NCBI GenBank assembly: GCA_003280575.1
Contig: QCEN01000002.1
Span: 1-64,000, forward strand
Length of the DNA: 64,000 bases
Source of the DNA: Prochlorococcus sp. AG-355-P07
GTDB taxonomy: Bacteria; Cyanobacteriota; Cyanobacteriia; PCC-6307; Cyanobiaceae
Direction of reading: 5' to 3'
The notes under the pieces are model-generated. The model saw only the letters and a program-made list of their open reading frames with translations. It did no database searches and was not told where the DNA came from. The translations under genes and the position numbers were made by a program. Below, piece after piece: positions 27,817 to 37,158 of this stretch. The stretch's first letter is position 1; the number at the start of each line of letters is the position of its first letter.

Positions 27817-28575
27817 ATGACTGAGTCAAATCAAACAAATTTAGCTGGTGTTAATAGACCAATTCAAATAATTCCTTCTGTTTTACCAGCAGATTGGGCA
27901 AATATGGGTAAATGTGTGAAAGAACTCGAAGAAGCTGGAGTAGATAGAATTCAATTTGATGTGATGGATGGAAATTTCGTACCTAACCTTACATTCGGTC
28001 CCGAGATGATTGCTGCATGCAGAAAATATTGCAATGTCCCTTTTGAAACACAATTAATGGTGAGCCAATATAATTGTGAAACCATGCTTGAATCTTATGT
28101 AAAAGCTACAAAAGGTGCAAATGGCGAACCAGGGGTAGTAATAGTTCATTCTGAAGCAAATATTCATCTACATAGAGTTCTTGGAAGAATACGAGATTTA
28201 GGCGGATCTCCTTCAGTCGCGCTAAATCCACATACTCCTTTTGAAATGATTGAAAACATTATGGATATGGTTGATCATGTTTTGGTTATGACAGTTAATC
28301 CAGGTTTTGGTGGACAAGCTTATATCCCAACAATGCTCAATAAAATTAGAAAAATAAGAAACTTTGTTATCGAAAAAAACTTAAATGTCGATATTGAAGT
28401 TGATGGAGGAATAAAAGCAAATTGGACTATTTCTCAGTGCGCTAATGCCGGTGCAAATTGTTTTATTGCAGGTAGTGGAATGTTTGCATATCCAACTTTA
28501 AAAGAGGGATGTGATGACCTTAGAAAGGTTGCTCAAGAAGCACAAAATGGGAAGGTTCTTTCAGAACCTCAATAA
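27817..28575 (+). CDS. rpe: Ribulose-phosphate 3-epimerase
   Basis: Rpe interconverts ribulose 5-phosphate and xylulose 5-phosphate in the Calvin and pentose phosphate pathways. It is a 252-residue TIM barrel with IIPSVLPADWANMG, RIQFDVMDGNFVPNLTFGP (metal ligands), VLVMTVNPGFGGQ, and VDGGIKANWT. It has a short N-terminal extension. It is convergent with ccsA, 21 bp apart. Confidence 0.94.
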   Translation: MTESNQTNLAGVNRPIQIIPSVLPADWANMGKCVKELEEAGVDRIQFDVMDGNFVPNLTFGPEMIAACRKYCNVPFETQLMVSQYNCETMLESYVKATKGANGEPGVVIVHSEANIHLHRVLGRIRDLGGSPSVALNPHTPFEMIENIMDMVDHVLVMTVNPGFGGQAYIPTMLNKIRKIRNFVIEKNLNVDIEVDGGIKANWTISQCANAGANCFIAGSGMFAYPTLKEGCDDLRKVAQEAQNGKVLSEPQ

Positions 28576-28596
28576 ATATATTTAAAGATTAAAAAA

Positions 28597-29526
28597 TCAA
28601 CTAAATACCCAGCCATAACTATGTAAACCTATTCCTAAAAAATTAACTCCTAAGTAACATACTAAAACCACCAGGAAACCTGTCGTCGCTAATAATGCTG
28701 GTCTTCTTCCTTGCCAACCTTTACTTATTCTCATGTGCAGATAAGCAGCATAAAACAACCATGAGATAAATGCCCACGTTTCTTTTGGATCCCAACTCCA
28801 CCAAGTACCCCAAGCTTCATTAGCCCAAACTGCTCCTGAAATTAAACCTAGAGTCAAAAGAACAAAACCGATTAATATAGAACGGTAACTTAATGTGTCT
28901 AATTCTTCTGAATGAGAAAATTCAATAGGATCAACTAAATCGTTAAAAGAATAGTTATTTGACATTTTGAACCCTCCTATACCTGTAGAACTACTTCTAA
29001 TTTGAAGCGGTTTATTTTTATTAAGGAACAAGACAGAAGCTGAAAGTAAAGAACCTATTATTAGTGCCGCGTAACTAAGCATTACGACGCTAACATGCAT
29101 AACTAACCAACTAGATCTTAAGGCAGGAACCAAGTTGGATGATAATTTCAAATCTTCAGGCAAAACAAAACAAGCAAAAGCCACAGTAAGTAACTCAATA
29201 GGTATGGCAATCGAGGGGATGATTGGAGATTGATATTCCCTCTCAATTAATAGTTGTCCAATGGTGATCCCCCAAGTAAGAAAATAAAGAGATTCATACA
29301 AATTGCTGATAGGGAAGTGTCCAGAAATAGACCACCTAAAAAGTAATTGTAATGTTATTAATAAATTCACTAGAATCGTAAGTATCCTCAAAGTAAAAGA
29401 GGACTTTTTTTTAAAAACTGCGACTAAACTTATTGGTAAATTAACCAATAAAATATAAAAAACTAAAAGACCTAAAATTGAAACAGGGTCATATATTAAA
29501 TTTTTTAAAATATTATCTAATATCAT
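28597..29526 (-). CDS. ccsA: c-type cytochrome biogenesis protein CcsA
   Basis: CcsA, with Ccs1/CcsB, exports haem and attaches it to apocytochromes c on the thylakoid lumen side (system II). The 309 residues contain about eight hydrophobic segments and the tryptophan-rich WWD signature WGTWWSWDPKETWAF (about residues 244-258), plus conserved His residues (HVSVVMLSYAAL, GLHSYGW). It lies downstream of lptB by 113 bp. Confidence 0.93.
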   Translation of the reverse strand: MILDNILKNLIYDPVSILGLLVFYILLVNLPISLVAVFKKKSSFTLRILTILVNLLITLQLLFRWSISGHFPISNLYESLYFLTWGITIGQLLIEREYQSPIIPSIAIPIELLTVAFACFVLPEDLKLSSNLVPALRSSWLVMHVSVVMLSYAALIIGSLLSASVLFLNKNKPLQIRSSSTGIGGFKMSNNYSFNDLVDPIEFSHSEELDTLSYRSILIGFVLLTLGLISGAVWANEAWGTWWSWDPKETWAFISWLFYAAYLHMRISKGWQGRRPALLATTGFLVVLVCYLGVNFLGIGLHSYGWVFS

Positions 29527-29639
29527 TTCATGAAATCTATACAGTTTTGATATTTAATGACAATCAAATAATAATTTAAATCATATTTAAATGAGTAAAT
29601 CTTTAATAATTAAGTTTATATTCCTTATGTAAAAGGATT

Positions 29640-30368
29640 TCAAAGCCTGAAATTATCTCCAAGATAATACTTTTTAACTATTGAATTATCTGCTAATTCA
29701 CTTGATGATCCATAGGCTAAAATTTTTCCTTCACTTAGCACATATGATTTGTTGGTAATTAAAAGCGTCTCCCTTACATTATGGTCTGTAATAAGAACTC
29801 CTACCCCTTCACCACTTAATTTGAGAATTAGTTTCTTTAAATCATTTACAGCTAGAGGATCTATTCCAGCGAAAGGTTCGTCTAACAATAAATATTTAGG
29901 GCCTTTTCTTCCTACAGAAAGAGCTCTAGCTATCTCACACCTTCTTCTCTCTCCTCCTGAAAGTTGATAACCATAATTATCTACAAAATTATTCAAATTA
30001 AATTCATTAATTAATTGTTCTCTTCTATTTCTAATTGCAGCTCGACTATAAGATGAATTCTGTAAAGCCAAATCTATATTGTCCTTAACAGTGAGGTTTC
30101 TAAATATACTAGCCTCCTGGGTTAAATAACCTAAACCAAGTCTTGATCTAATCGGCAATGGAAGATTAGTGATATTTTTACCATTCATTAAAACTTCACC
30201 TTTATCAGGTTTTATGTTCCCAACTGCAAGATTAAAAGTGGTAGTTTTCCCTGCCCCATTAGGTCCCATTAAACCAACAACTTCTCCTGGATTTACAATT
30301 ATGGAAACATCATTGACGATAAATCTTCCTTTAATTGAAAGGGATACATTATGAATATTTAGGTTCAT
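29640..30368 (-). CDS. lptB: LPS export ABC transporter ATPase
   Basis: LptB powers transport of lipopolysaccharide from the inner to the outer membrane with LptFG. The 242 residues show Walker A GPNGAGKTT, the Q-loop in LGYLTQEASIF, signature LSGGERRRCEIARAL, Walker B YLLLDEPFAGIDP and the switch His in LITDHNVRETL, which match the LptB subgroup. It complements lpxD elsewhere in the window. Confidence 0.92.
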   Translation of the reverse strand: MNLNIHNVSLSIKGRFIVNDVSIIVNPGEVVGLMGPNGAGKTTTFNLAVGNIKPDKGEVLMNGKNITNLPLPIRSRLGLGYLTQEASIFRNLTVKDNIDLALQNSSYSRAAIRNRREQLINEFNLNNFVDNYGYQLSGGERRRCEIARALSVGRKGPKYLLLDEPFAGIDPLAVNDLKKLILKLSGEGVGVLITDHNVRETLLITNKSYVLSEGKILAYGSSSELADNSIVKKYYLGDNFRL

Positions 30369-30455
30369 TTTCCATGAGTTAGATTAGTTTTCTTATTTTG
30401 TTGAAAAAAAATTAAATACATAATAATAATTTAATTGAAGATAAAGATATATTCA

Positions 30456-30824
30456 TCAAAGAGGTTTCAAAAAAGGCTTATCGTTTTCGTTTAATAGTTC
30501 TCTATATTGTAATTTCTTTAATAAATCTTCCAAACATTGACAGAAGGATTCAAGATCAATCCCTAAATCAATCTTGGTTCTAGTTTTTATTCTGCCTAAA
30601 CCCTCTCCAAGCAAAATAGTAGCTCCATTTAAATTACCTTTACTTAAGTGAAACTGAGAAACAGATACTTGTAAAATTCCTTGGATAACTTGTCTTTCGT
30701 CACCATCTAGAGAATTCCATATTTCTTCAAAAGCATCATGAGCCTCGTACCATTTATGATTGTTAAAAAGATTTAAAGCTATAAAAAGGGAATCTTGAAA
30801 ACTTTTTGCACTTTCTTCGTTCAT
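30456..30824 (-). CDS. DUF309 domain protein
   Basis: A 122-residue helical protein of the DUF309 family, recognised by FNNHKWYEAHDAFEEIWNSLDGDERQVIQGILQVSVSQFHLSKGN in pattern, with the conserved H-x-x-x-E and E-x-x-W residues. The function is unknown; the HxxxE arrangement could bind metal. It lies 11 bp downstream of typA and 87 bp upstream of lptB. Confidence 0.85.
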   Translation of the reverse strand: MNEESAKSFQDSLFIALNLFNNHKWYEAHDAFEEIWNSLDGDERQVIQGILQVSVSQFHLSKGNLNGATILLGEGLGRIKTRTKIDLGIDLESFCQCLEDLLKKLQYRELLNENDKPFLKPL

Positions 30825-30835
30825 TAAAGCAATTA

Positions 30836-32632
30836 CTAATTTTTTTTCTTTTTATTTATTTTTCTCATTCTTATTGAATCCGGTGTTACCTCTAGCATTT
30901 CATCTGGACCAATATATTCGAGTGCTCGTTCAAGGGTAATATCCACAGGCGACTGCAACGTATCAAGTTCTTCTGCCCCTGCAGATCTCATATTAGTCAA
31001 CTGCTTAGTTTTACATATATTTAACTCAAGATCTTGAGGTCGATTATTCTCACCAATTATCATTCCTTTATAAACTTTAACTCCAGGTTTAATGAAATAT
31101 ACTCCCCTATCTTCAGCATTCTTTAAAGCATAAAATGTGGCTACACCTTCCTCAAAAGCTATAAGAACGCCATTCCTTCTGGTTTCAAAGTCTCCTGTTT
31201 TAGGTTTGTATTCATAAAACGAATGGCTCATGATGCCTTCACCTCTGGTTATCCTTACAAACTCCCCGCGAAATCCAATTAATCCTCTTGATGGAACAAG
31301 AAATTCTAATTGAGTTCTACCATCTGAACTTGTCTGCATGTTTTTCATCTCTGCCTTTCTAGATCCAAGTTTTTCGATGCAAGAACCAACAGATACTTCA
31401 GGAACATCTAAAACCAAAGTCTCTATAGGCTCACATTCAACATTATCAATTTCTCTGAAAATTACTTGAGGTTGTGAGATTTGAAACTCAAAACCCTCTC
31501 TTCTCATAGTTTCAATCAATATCCCTAGATGTAATTCTCCTCTTCCTGAAACTGAGAACCTGTCAGGAGAATCAGTTTCTTCTACTCTCAGGGCAACATT
31601 TGTTAAAAGTTCCCTCTCCAATCTATTTTTTAATTGTCTACTAGTGACAAATTTCCCTTCCTTACCCGCGAATGGTGAATCATTGACAACAAAAGTCATA
31701 TTTAAGGTAGGTTCATCAACTTTGATTAATGGGAGAGGATGAGGAGAATCGGGACATGCTATGGTCTCACCAATATTGACGTCATCGAAACCAGAAACAG
31801 CAACAATATCACCTGCAAATGCTTCATTTATATCAATTCTTTGTAATCCTTCAAATCCTAAAAGCTTACTAACCTTACCTTTAATATTTTTTCCGTTTTC
31901 TTTAATTAAACTAGCCTGTTGGCCATTTTTTATAGTTCCATTGTGGATCTTCCCAATTACTATTCTGCCTAAGAAATCAGAATAGTCCAAAGTAGTTATT
32001 TGTAGCTGAAGAGGCTTATTAGAATCACCTACTGGAGGAGGAACGTGTCTAATAATAGCTTCAAAAAGAGGCATCATATTGTCACTATTAGATTCCATCT
32101 CTTCTTTTGCGAAACCAGATAAGCCACTCCCAAAAAGATAAGGGAAATCACATTGATCATCATCAGCACCTAACTCCAAAAACAAATCAAGGACCTTATC
32201 AATTGCTATTTCTGGTACTACTCGTGGTCTATCAATTTTATTCACAAAGACTATAGGCCTAAGTCCTTTTTCTAATGCTTTTTTTAAAACAAATCTTGTT
32301 TGAGGCATAGGACCCTCATTTGCATCAACAATAAGCAGACAACCATCAACCATTCCCAAAACCCTTTCAACTTCTCCTCCAAAATCAGCATGTCCAGGTG
32401 TATCTATAATATTTATTCTGGTATCTTTGTAGTTAACTGCAGTATTTTTTGAAAGAATTGTTATCCCCCTTTCTCTTTCAAGATCATTTGAATCCATTAC
32501 ACATGTAGGGATAACTTCATTGTCTCTAAATATTCCTGATTGAGATAACAATGCATCTACAAGTGTTGTCTTCCCATGATCTACGTGAGCAATAATTGCA
32601 ACATTTCTAATTTCTTTTATCGAAGATGACAT
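30836..32632 (-). CDS. typA: Ribosome-associated translational GTPase TypA/BipA
   Basis: A 598-residue EF-G-like GTPase that associates with ribosomes under stress and aids 50S assembly in other bacteria. GTPase motifs are [10 protein letters not shown] (G1), [14 protein letters not shown] (G3) and FVNKIDRP (G4); the [11 protein letters not shown] switch and the BipA-specific C-terminal domain (from about residue 480, with FKNAED-like and [14 protein letters not shown]) follow. It is preceded by a 128 bp gap with no supported gene. Confidence 0.95.
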   Translation of the reverse strand: MSSSIKEIRNVAIIAHVDHGKTTLVDALLSQSGIFRDNEVIPTCVMDSNDLERERGITILSKNTAVNYKDTRINIIDTPGHADFGGEVERVLGMVDGCLLIVDANEGPMPQTRFVLKKALEKGLRPIVFVNKIDRPRVVPEIAIDKVLDLFLELGADDDQCDFPYLFGSGLSGFAKEEMESNSDNMMPLFEAIIRHVPPPVGDSNKPLQLQITTLDYSDFLGRIVIGKIHNGTIKNGQQASLIKENGKNIKGKVSKLLGFEGLQRIDINEAFAGDIVAVSGFDDVNIGETIACPDSPHPLPLIKVDEPTLNMTFVVNDSPFAGKEGKFVTSRQLKNRLERELLTNVALRVEETDSPDRFSVSGRGELHLGILIETMRREGFEFQISQPQVIFREIDNVECEPIETLVLDVPEVSVGSCIEKLGSRKAEMKNMQTSSDGRTQLEFLVPSRGLIGFRGEFVRITRGEGIMSHSFYEYKPKTGDFETRRNGVLIAFEEGVATFYALKNAEDRGVYFIKPGVKVYKGMIIGENNRPQDLELNICKTKQLTNMRSAGAEELDTLQSPVDITLERALEYIGPDEMLEVTPDSIRMRKINKKKKN

Positions 32633-32760
32633 TTATAGAATTTATATAAATATTAGGTTGACTTTATTAAGGCTAACTCAAAGTATGCTTATTATGAAAA
32701 TTTTCTCTTTAAGACTTTGAAAAATATTATTTATTGAATAATTAAATTAATCAATTAGAT

Positions 32761-33474
32761 TTATAATTTTCTATTTGAGCTTTCAAAAACTTTTAATGCT
32801 TCAATTGACCCCTCATATCTCCAATGCCAGGGTTCGTAATCTATATATTTATTATCTTTGTTGAACGATAACTTAAAGTGAAACTTAGCTGCATTTTTTA
32901 TTAACCAACTAAAGGCGTCAGTATTTTCGAAGACGGTTTCAAAGTCTGTCTCTCTTTGAGTAGCATCACCAATGTCGATTGCGAATCCTGTACTATGTTC
33001 GGAATAACCTGGAGGGGCTGAAACTCTAGCTCTTTCTGCCGCTTCTTGATTTCTAAAAGATTTTAAAGAATAAAAGATATCGTTTTGCAAATTTATTGAT
33101 CTATAACCACTCAAGAAGACTAAATATATCCCATCCTTTTTGGCTTCTTCTCTCATCTTTAGTAGAGAATCGCGCATATCAATATGAACTTCAATATTAG
33201 GCTCAATTAAAACTAGTTTCTCCTTTGAAATTTCCGCATAGGGTAAATGACCTAAAATTCTACGGTCGTGATTTATCTGAGCCTGAAAATTGAGATTATC
33301 AAGAGATCCTATTTCTATATTTTTAATTAATCGCAATGCAACGACAGAAAAGATAAGAAAAAGAAATGGAGAAAATATTAATAATTTTTTTAATAATGTT
33401 GAATTTGGATTATTTAGGTAAGTTCTTTTGGCAAGTGGTATATCAAATTGATCGATATCTTTGTTTAGTTCCAA
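32761..33474 (-). CDS. Membrane-anchored M15B D,D-carboxypeptidase (VanY-type)
   Basis: A 237-residue peptidase anchored by one membrane segment (about residues 32-51). Zinc and catalytic residues of the M15B family are seen in SGYRS, SEHSTGFAIDIGD (His and Asp ligands) and EPWHWRYEG (catalytic Glu and His ligand). It would trim D-Ala-D-Ala ends of peptidoglycan in the periplasm. It is not a resistance gene cluster: no vanHAX or regulator is near. Confidence 0.88.
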   Translation of the reverse strand: MELNKDIDQFDIPLAKRTYLNNPNSTLLKKLLIFSPFLFLIFSVVALRLIKNIEIGSLDNLNFQAQINHDRRILGHLPYAEISKEKLVLIEPNIEVHIDMRDSLLKMREEAKKDGIYLVFLSGYRSINLQNDIFYSLKSFRNQEAAERARVSAPPGYSEHSTGFAIDIGDATQRETDFETVFENTDAFSWLIKNAAKFHFKLSFNKDNKYIDYEPWHWRYEGSIEALKVFESSNRKL

Positions 33475-33586
33475 TATTTAGAAGTGAATTTGGAAAAGAT
33501 ATTTCGATATTAACTATTATTTTAAGAAATGCACTTTTATAAGCAAAAAAGATGTAGTTTTTATATACAGTATTATTTTTTTTCAT

Positions 33587-34927
33587 ATGTTGAGGGTAGC
33601 TGTTATTGGTGGAGGTCCAAGTGGTTCATGTGCGGCAGAAATACTTGCTAAAGCTGGAATAAAAACTTGGCTCTTCGAGAGAAAATTAGATAATGCGAAA
33701 CCATGTGGAGGAGCAATTCCACTTTGCATGGTCGAAGAATTTGATTTACCTGAGTCAATTATTGATAGAAAAGTAAGGCATATGAGAATGATATCTCCAT
33801 CAAATAGAGAAGTAGACATAAGTTTAGATAGAGTTTATGGGAAAAGTGATAATGAGTTTATTGGGATGTGTAGAAGAGAAGTTATGGATGCCTTTATGCG
33901 CAACAGAGCATCAGATCTTGGTGCTACATTAATAAATGGATTAGTTACTACTATTGATACTGGCGATAATAATCAAGGGCCATATAAGCTTTCCTACTCA
34001 GATTTTACGAATGGAGATAAAAAAGGGGAATTAAAAGAGATTACTGTTGACCTTTTGATCGGAGCTGATGGAGCCAATAGCAGAGTAGCAAAAGCAATGG
34101 ATGCAGGTGATTACAAAGTTGCTATAGCATTTCAGGAAAGAATTAAATTGCCTAAAGAAGAAATGAGTTACTACGAAGATCTTGCTGAAATGTATGTTGG
34201 AACTGATGTTTCTCCTGATTTTTATGGGTGGGTATTTCCTAAATATGATCATGTTGCAGTGGGCACAGGAACCATGCAAAAGAATCAGTCATTAATTAAA
34301 GGACTTCAAGAGGGTGTAAGAAATAGGGCAAAGAAAAGACTTGTTAATGGTGAAGTAATAAAGGTAGAAGCTCACCCTATTCCAGAGCATCCAAGGCCTA
34401 GAAGGGTTGTTGGGAGAATGGCATTGGTTGGTGATGCAGCTGGATATGTTACAAAAAGTTCTGGAGAGGGTATCTATTTTGCAGCAAAAAGCGGAAGAAT
34501 GTGTGCTGAAGAAATTGTTGAAGCATCAAAAAATGGTCAAGTAATTCCATCAGAAAAAGATTTAAAAAACTATCTTAAAAAATGGGATAAAAAATATGGC
34601 ACAACTTATAAGGTGCTAGAAATCCTTCAAAATATTTTCTATAGAAATGATTCTGCTAGAGAAGCCTTTGTTGAGATGTGTGATGACATGGATGTTCAAA
34701 GACTTACTTTTGATAGTTATTTATACAAAAGAGTTGTCTCTATGAAACCATTACAGCAACTTAAAATTACGATGCTTACACTTGGTTCGATTTTAAGAGG
34801 GAAAGCCCTAGCGCCACTAAAATATAAACCCGTTGATAGTGCTGTTAGGGAAAATAAAGAGGTAGAAAAAATGCTAGAAAATTATTCAATAAAGGGAGGA
34901 ATTAAAGTTAAGAGTTCAAAAGTGTAA
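33587..34927 (+). CDS. chlP: Geranylgeranyl reductase
   Basis: ChlP reduces the geranylgeranyl group to phytyl for chlorophyll, tocopherol and phylloquinone. The 446 residues start with the FAD-binding GGGPSGSCAAEILAKAG, continue with ERKLDNAKPCGGAIP, RREVMDAFM, the second FAD motif ALVGDAAGYVTKSSGEGIYFA, and a plant-like C-terminus. A TATACA hexamer about 20 bases upstream of the ATG may be part of its promoter. Its 3' end overlaps the end of glyS by 20 bp tail to tail. Confidence 0.95.
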   Translation: MLRVAVIGGGPSGSCAAEILAKAGIKTWLFERKLDNAKPCGGAIPLCMVEEFDLPESIIDRKVRHMRMISPSNREVDISLDRVYGKSDNEFIGMCRREVMDAFMRNRASDLGATLINGLVTTIDTGDNNQGPYKLSYSDFTNGDKKGELKEITVDLLIGADGANSRVAKAMDAGDYKVAIAFQERIKLPKEEMSYYEDLAEMYVGTDVSPDFYGWVFPKYDHVAVGTGTMQKNQSLIKGLQEGVRNRAKKRLVNGEVIKVEAHPIPEHPRPRRVVGRMALVGDAAGYVTKSSGEGIYFAAKSGRMCAEEIVEASKNGQVIPSEKDLKNYLKKWDKKYGTTYKVLEILQNIFYRNDSAREAFVEMCDDMDVQRLTFDSYLYKRVVSMKPLQQLKITMLTLGSILRGKALAPLKYKPVDSAVRENKEVEKMLENYSIKGGIKVKSSKV

Positions 34928-37070
34928 AGTCGGCAATTTTTAGAGAATAATTTCTAATTAAGCTCAACAAATTGAGTCTATTATTTCTTATTTTTAAATC
35001 CTCTGACATTATTAGAACTCCCTTTTCATTATCAAATAAATCCTCGATAGTGTTTACATTAATCTCAAACAAATTTAGAAGTTCCAAATAATTGCAATAA
35101 CCTTCTGAAAAAGGTTTTTCTAATTCTCCAATAAATTCAAAAACTTTAAATTCACAATCTTTTTCAAAAAGTTTTGTGTTTATATAATCTCTTGTTGAGA
35201 GAACGTCTCTTGAAATATCACTTTTATTTGCTAATTTGCTTACCCTAGTAATTACCTTCAGGATTTCAACAAAATTATCCTTTTCGTTAAAATTGATAAT
35301 AGAATTAATCCTATTTTTAAGATCAAGAATATTCAATACTCTTTTTTGAGATAATTCATCAGAAGAGCAAACGGCCTTTATTAATTCTTTACTTAGTGAT
35401 ATTTCTTCTAGATGACTAACAATTCTTTGAAATAAAAATTCATATAAATCATTAGATACTGTTTCTTTTGAGAAGTTTAAATTCGGAAATACGATTTTCC
35501 AAAAATCAATAAGTTCGTTGAATAATTTATCTAAAGGTAAATCAAGTTCATAATCCCAAATTATTTTAATCACTCCATTCAAATTCCTTCTTAAAGCATA
35601 TGGATCAGATGATCCACTAGGACGTTTACCAGAAATAAATATACTTATTAAATTTTCGATCTTATCTGATATGGAAACTATTGCACCATATTTTGTGGAG
35701 GGCAAAGCATCTTTATAAAAAGCAGGTAAATAATGTTCAGCGACAGCCAAACAAACATCCTCACTAAATCCCTCATATTTAAGATATTTACCACCCATTA
35801 TTCCTTGCAGCTCAGGGAATTCGAAAACAATTTCGCTACATAAGTCGTTTTTACAGTATTTAGCAGCTTCTATTATTTTTTTTTCTTCTAAAGACTTATC
35901 ATTTAAAAATTTAAGAATTTTTTTAGTAACTTCCTCTATCCTTTCTACCCTCTGAAATATATTTCCAAGTCCTTTTAAATATGAAACAGATTTGAGCTTT
36001 TCATTTCTTTCGATTGAAGCAACTTTTTTGTCACTTTCTACGAAAAACTTTGCATCTGAAAACCTCGCCCTTAATACTTTCTCATTACCTTTGGCAATAT
36101 TATTATTTGATTTTTCAAGACCATTTGAAATAACGCAGAAAGTTGTACTAATATTTTTTTCAGAGCTTAAATCTAGTTTAGAAAAACTTTCGTTTTTAAA
36201 TAAAAGAGGAACGTATCTCTGATGAATTTTCATGACTGTTGAGAGAACTTCAACCGGAAGATCAAGAAATTCATTACTAAACTTGCCAATAATTAAGTCT
36301 GGCCATTCAACTAAATCAGTTAGTTCATTTAGTAATCCTTCTGAAAGGTCAGGTTTCAGATTTAAAGATTTAGATGCCTGATTTATTAAACTTTCAATTT
36401 TTTCTTTTCTTTCTTTTCGAATAGCTATTACTCTATTTCGTTTCAATAATTCAAAAAAATCATCAGGATTCTGAACTTCTAAAACTTCATTGATTAACCT
36501 ATGACTTTTTGTTTTATTACTTATCTTGATTTTTGGATCACATTCATCAAATTCAAAATCAAGAATTTCATCATTATAAATAGAGGCAATCCACCTAATA
36601 GGTCTTGAAAATTTTATGTTCCCACCCCCCCATTTCATAAATCGAGGACCTTGAATACTCTTTACTAATTTTGGGATAATCGAAGACAAAGAAATTTTTG
36701 TTGATAGTCCTTTCTCAATTTTCTTTCCAAATACAAAATCACCCTTTCCCGTTTTTTTTATTTCTAGCTTACCTACATCTATATCTAAGCTATTAGCAAA
36801 TCCTAAAGCAGCATTAGTAGGACATCCATTTAAATAAGCTAAATTTGCTTTAGGCCCTTTTCTTTCTATTATCTTATCTTCTGCGTAATCAACTAAACCT
36901 TCGAGAAGTAGAACTATCCTCCTTGGTGTGGAGGTAACAACTATTTGTTCGAATTTGATTAACTTTTTATCTAATTCAAATTCTATTAGAGATTTAAATT
37001 GCTCTAGAACAGAATGAGAAAATTTTGCGGGCAACTCTTCTGTTCCTATCTCAAGTAAATATTTAGACAA
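34908..37070 (-). CDS. glyS: Glycyl-tRNA synthetase beta subunit
   Basis: The beta subunit (720 residues) of the alpha2beta2 glycyl-tRNA synthetase; it binds and recognises tRNA(Gly). The family start LLEIGTEELPAKF and the segments TPRRIVLLLEGL, GNGR-like region and FSRPIRWI are present, followed by an HD-like part and the C-terminal anticodon-binding DALR region. The alpha subunit (glyQ) is elsewhere. It ends inside the last 20 bp of chlP on the other strand. Confidence 0.94.
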   Translation of the reverse strand: MSKYLLEIGTEELPAKFSHSVLEQFKSLIEFELDKKLIKFEQIVVTSTPRRIVLLLEGLVDYAEDKIIERKGPKANLAYLNGCPTNAALGFANSLDIDVGKLEIKKTGKGDFVFGKKIEKGLSTKISLSSIIPKLVKSIQGPRFMKWGGGNIKFSRPIRWIASIYNDEILDFEFDECDPKIKISNKTKSHRLINEVLEVQNPDDFFELLKRNRVIAIRKERKEKIESLINQASKSLNLKPDLSEGLLNELTDLVEWPDLIIGKFSNEFLDLPVEVLSTVMKIHQRYVPLLFKNESFSKLDLSSEKNISTTFCVISNGLEKSNNNIAKGNEKVLRARFSDAKFFVESDKKVASIERNEKLKSVSYLKGLGNIFQRVERIEEVTKKILKFLNDKSLEEKKIIEAAKYCKNDLCSEIVFEFPELQGIMGGKYLKYEGFSEDVCLAVAEHYLPAFYKDALPSTKYGAIVSISDKIENLISIFISGKRPSGSSDPYALRRNLNGVIKIIWDYELDLPLDKLFNELIDFWKIVFPNLNFSKETVSNDLYEFLFQRIVSHLEEISLSKELIKAVCSSDELSQKRVLNILDLKNRINSIINFNEKDNFVEILKVITRVSKLANKSDISRDVLSTRDYINTKLFEKDCEFKVFEFIGELEKPFSEGYCNYLELLNLFEINVNTIEDLFDNEKGVLIMSEDLKIRNNRLNLLSLIRNYSLKIADFTLLNS

Positions 37071-37158
37071 GAAAAAAAATATAACTTCACTTACTATAAT
37101 TTACTACCAGTTAAATAAGCTTTTCGCTAATGTATAAAAAGAGATATGTTTTGGTCCT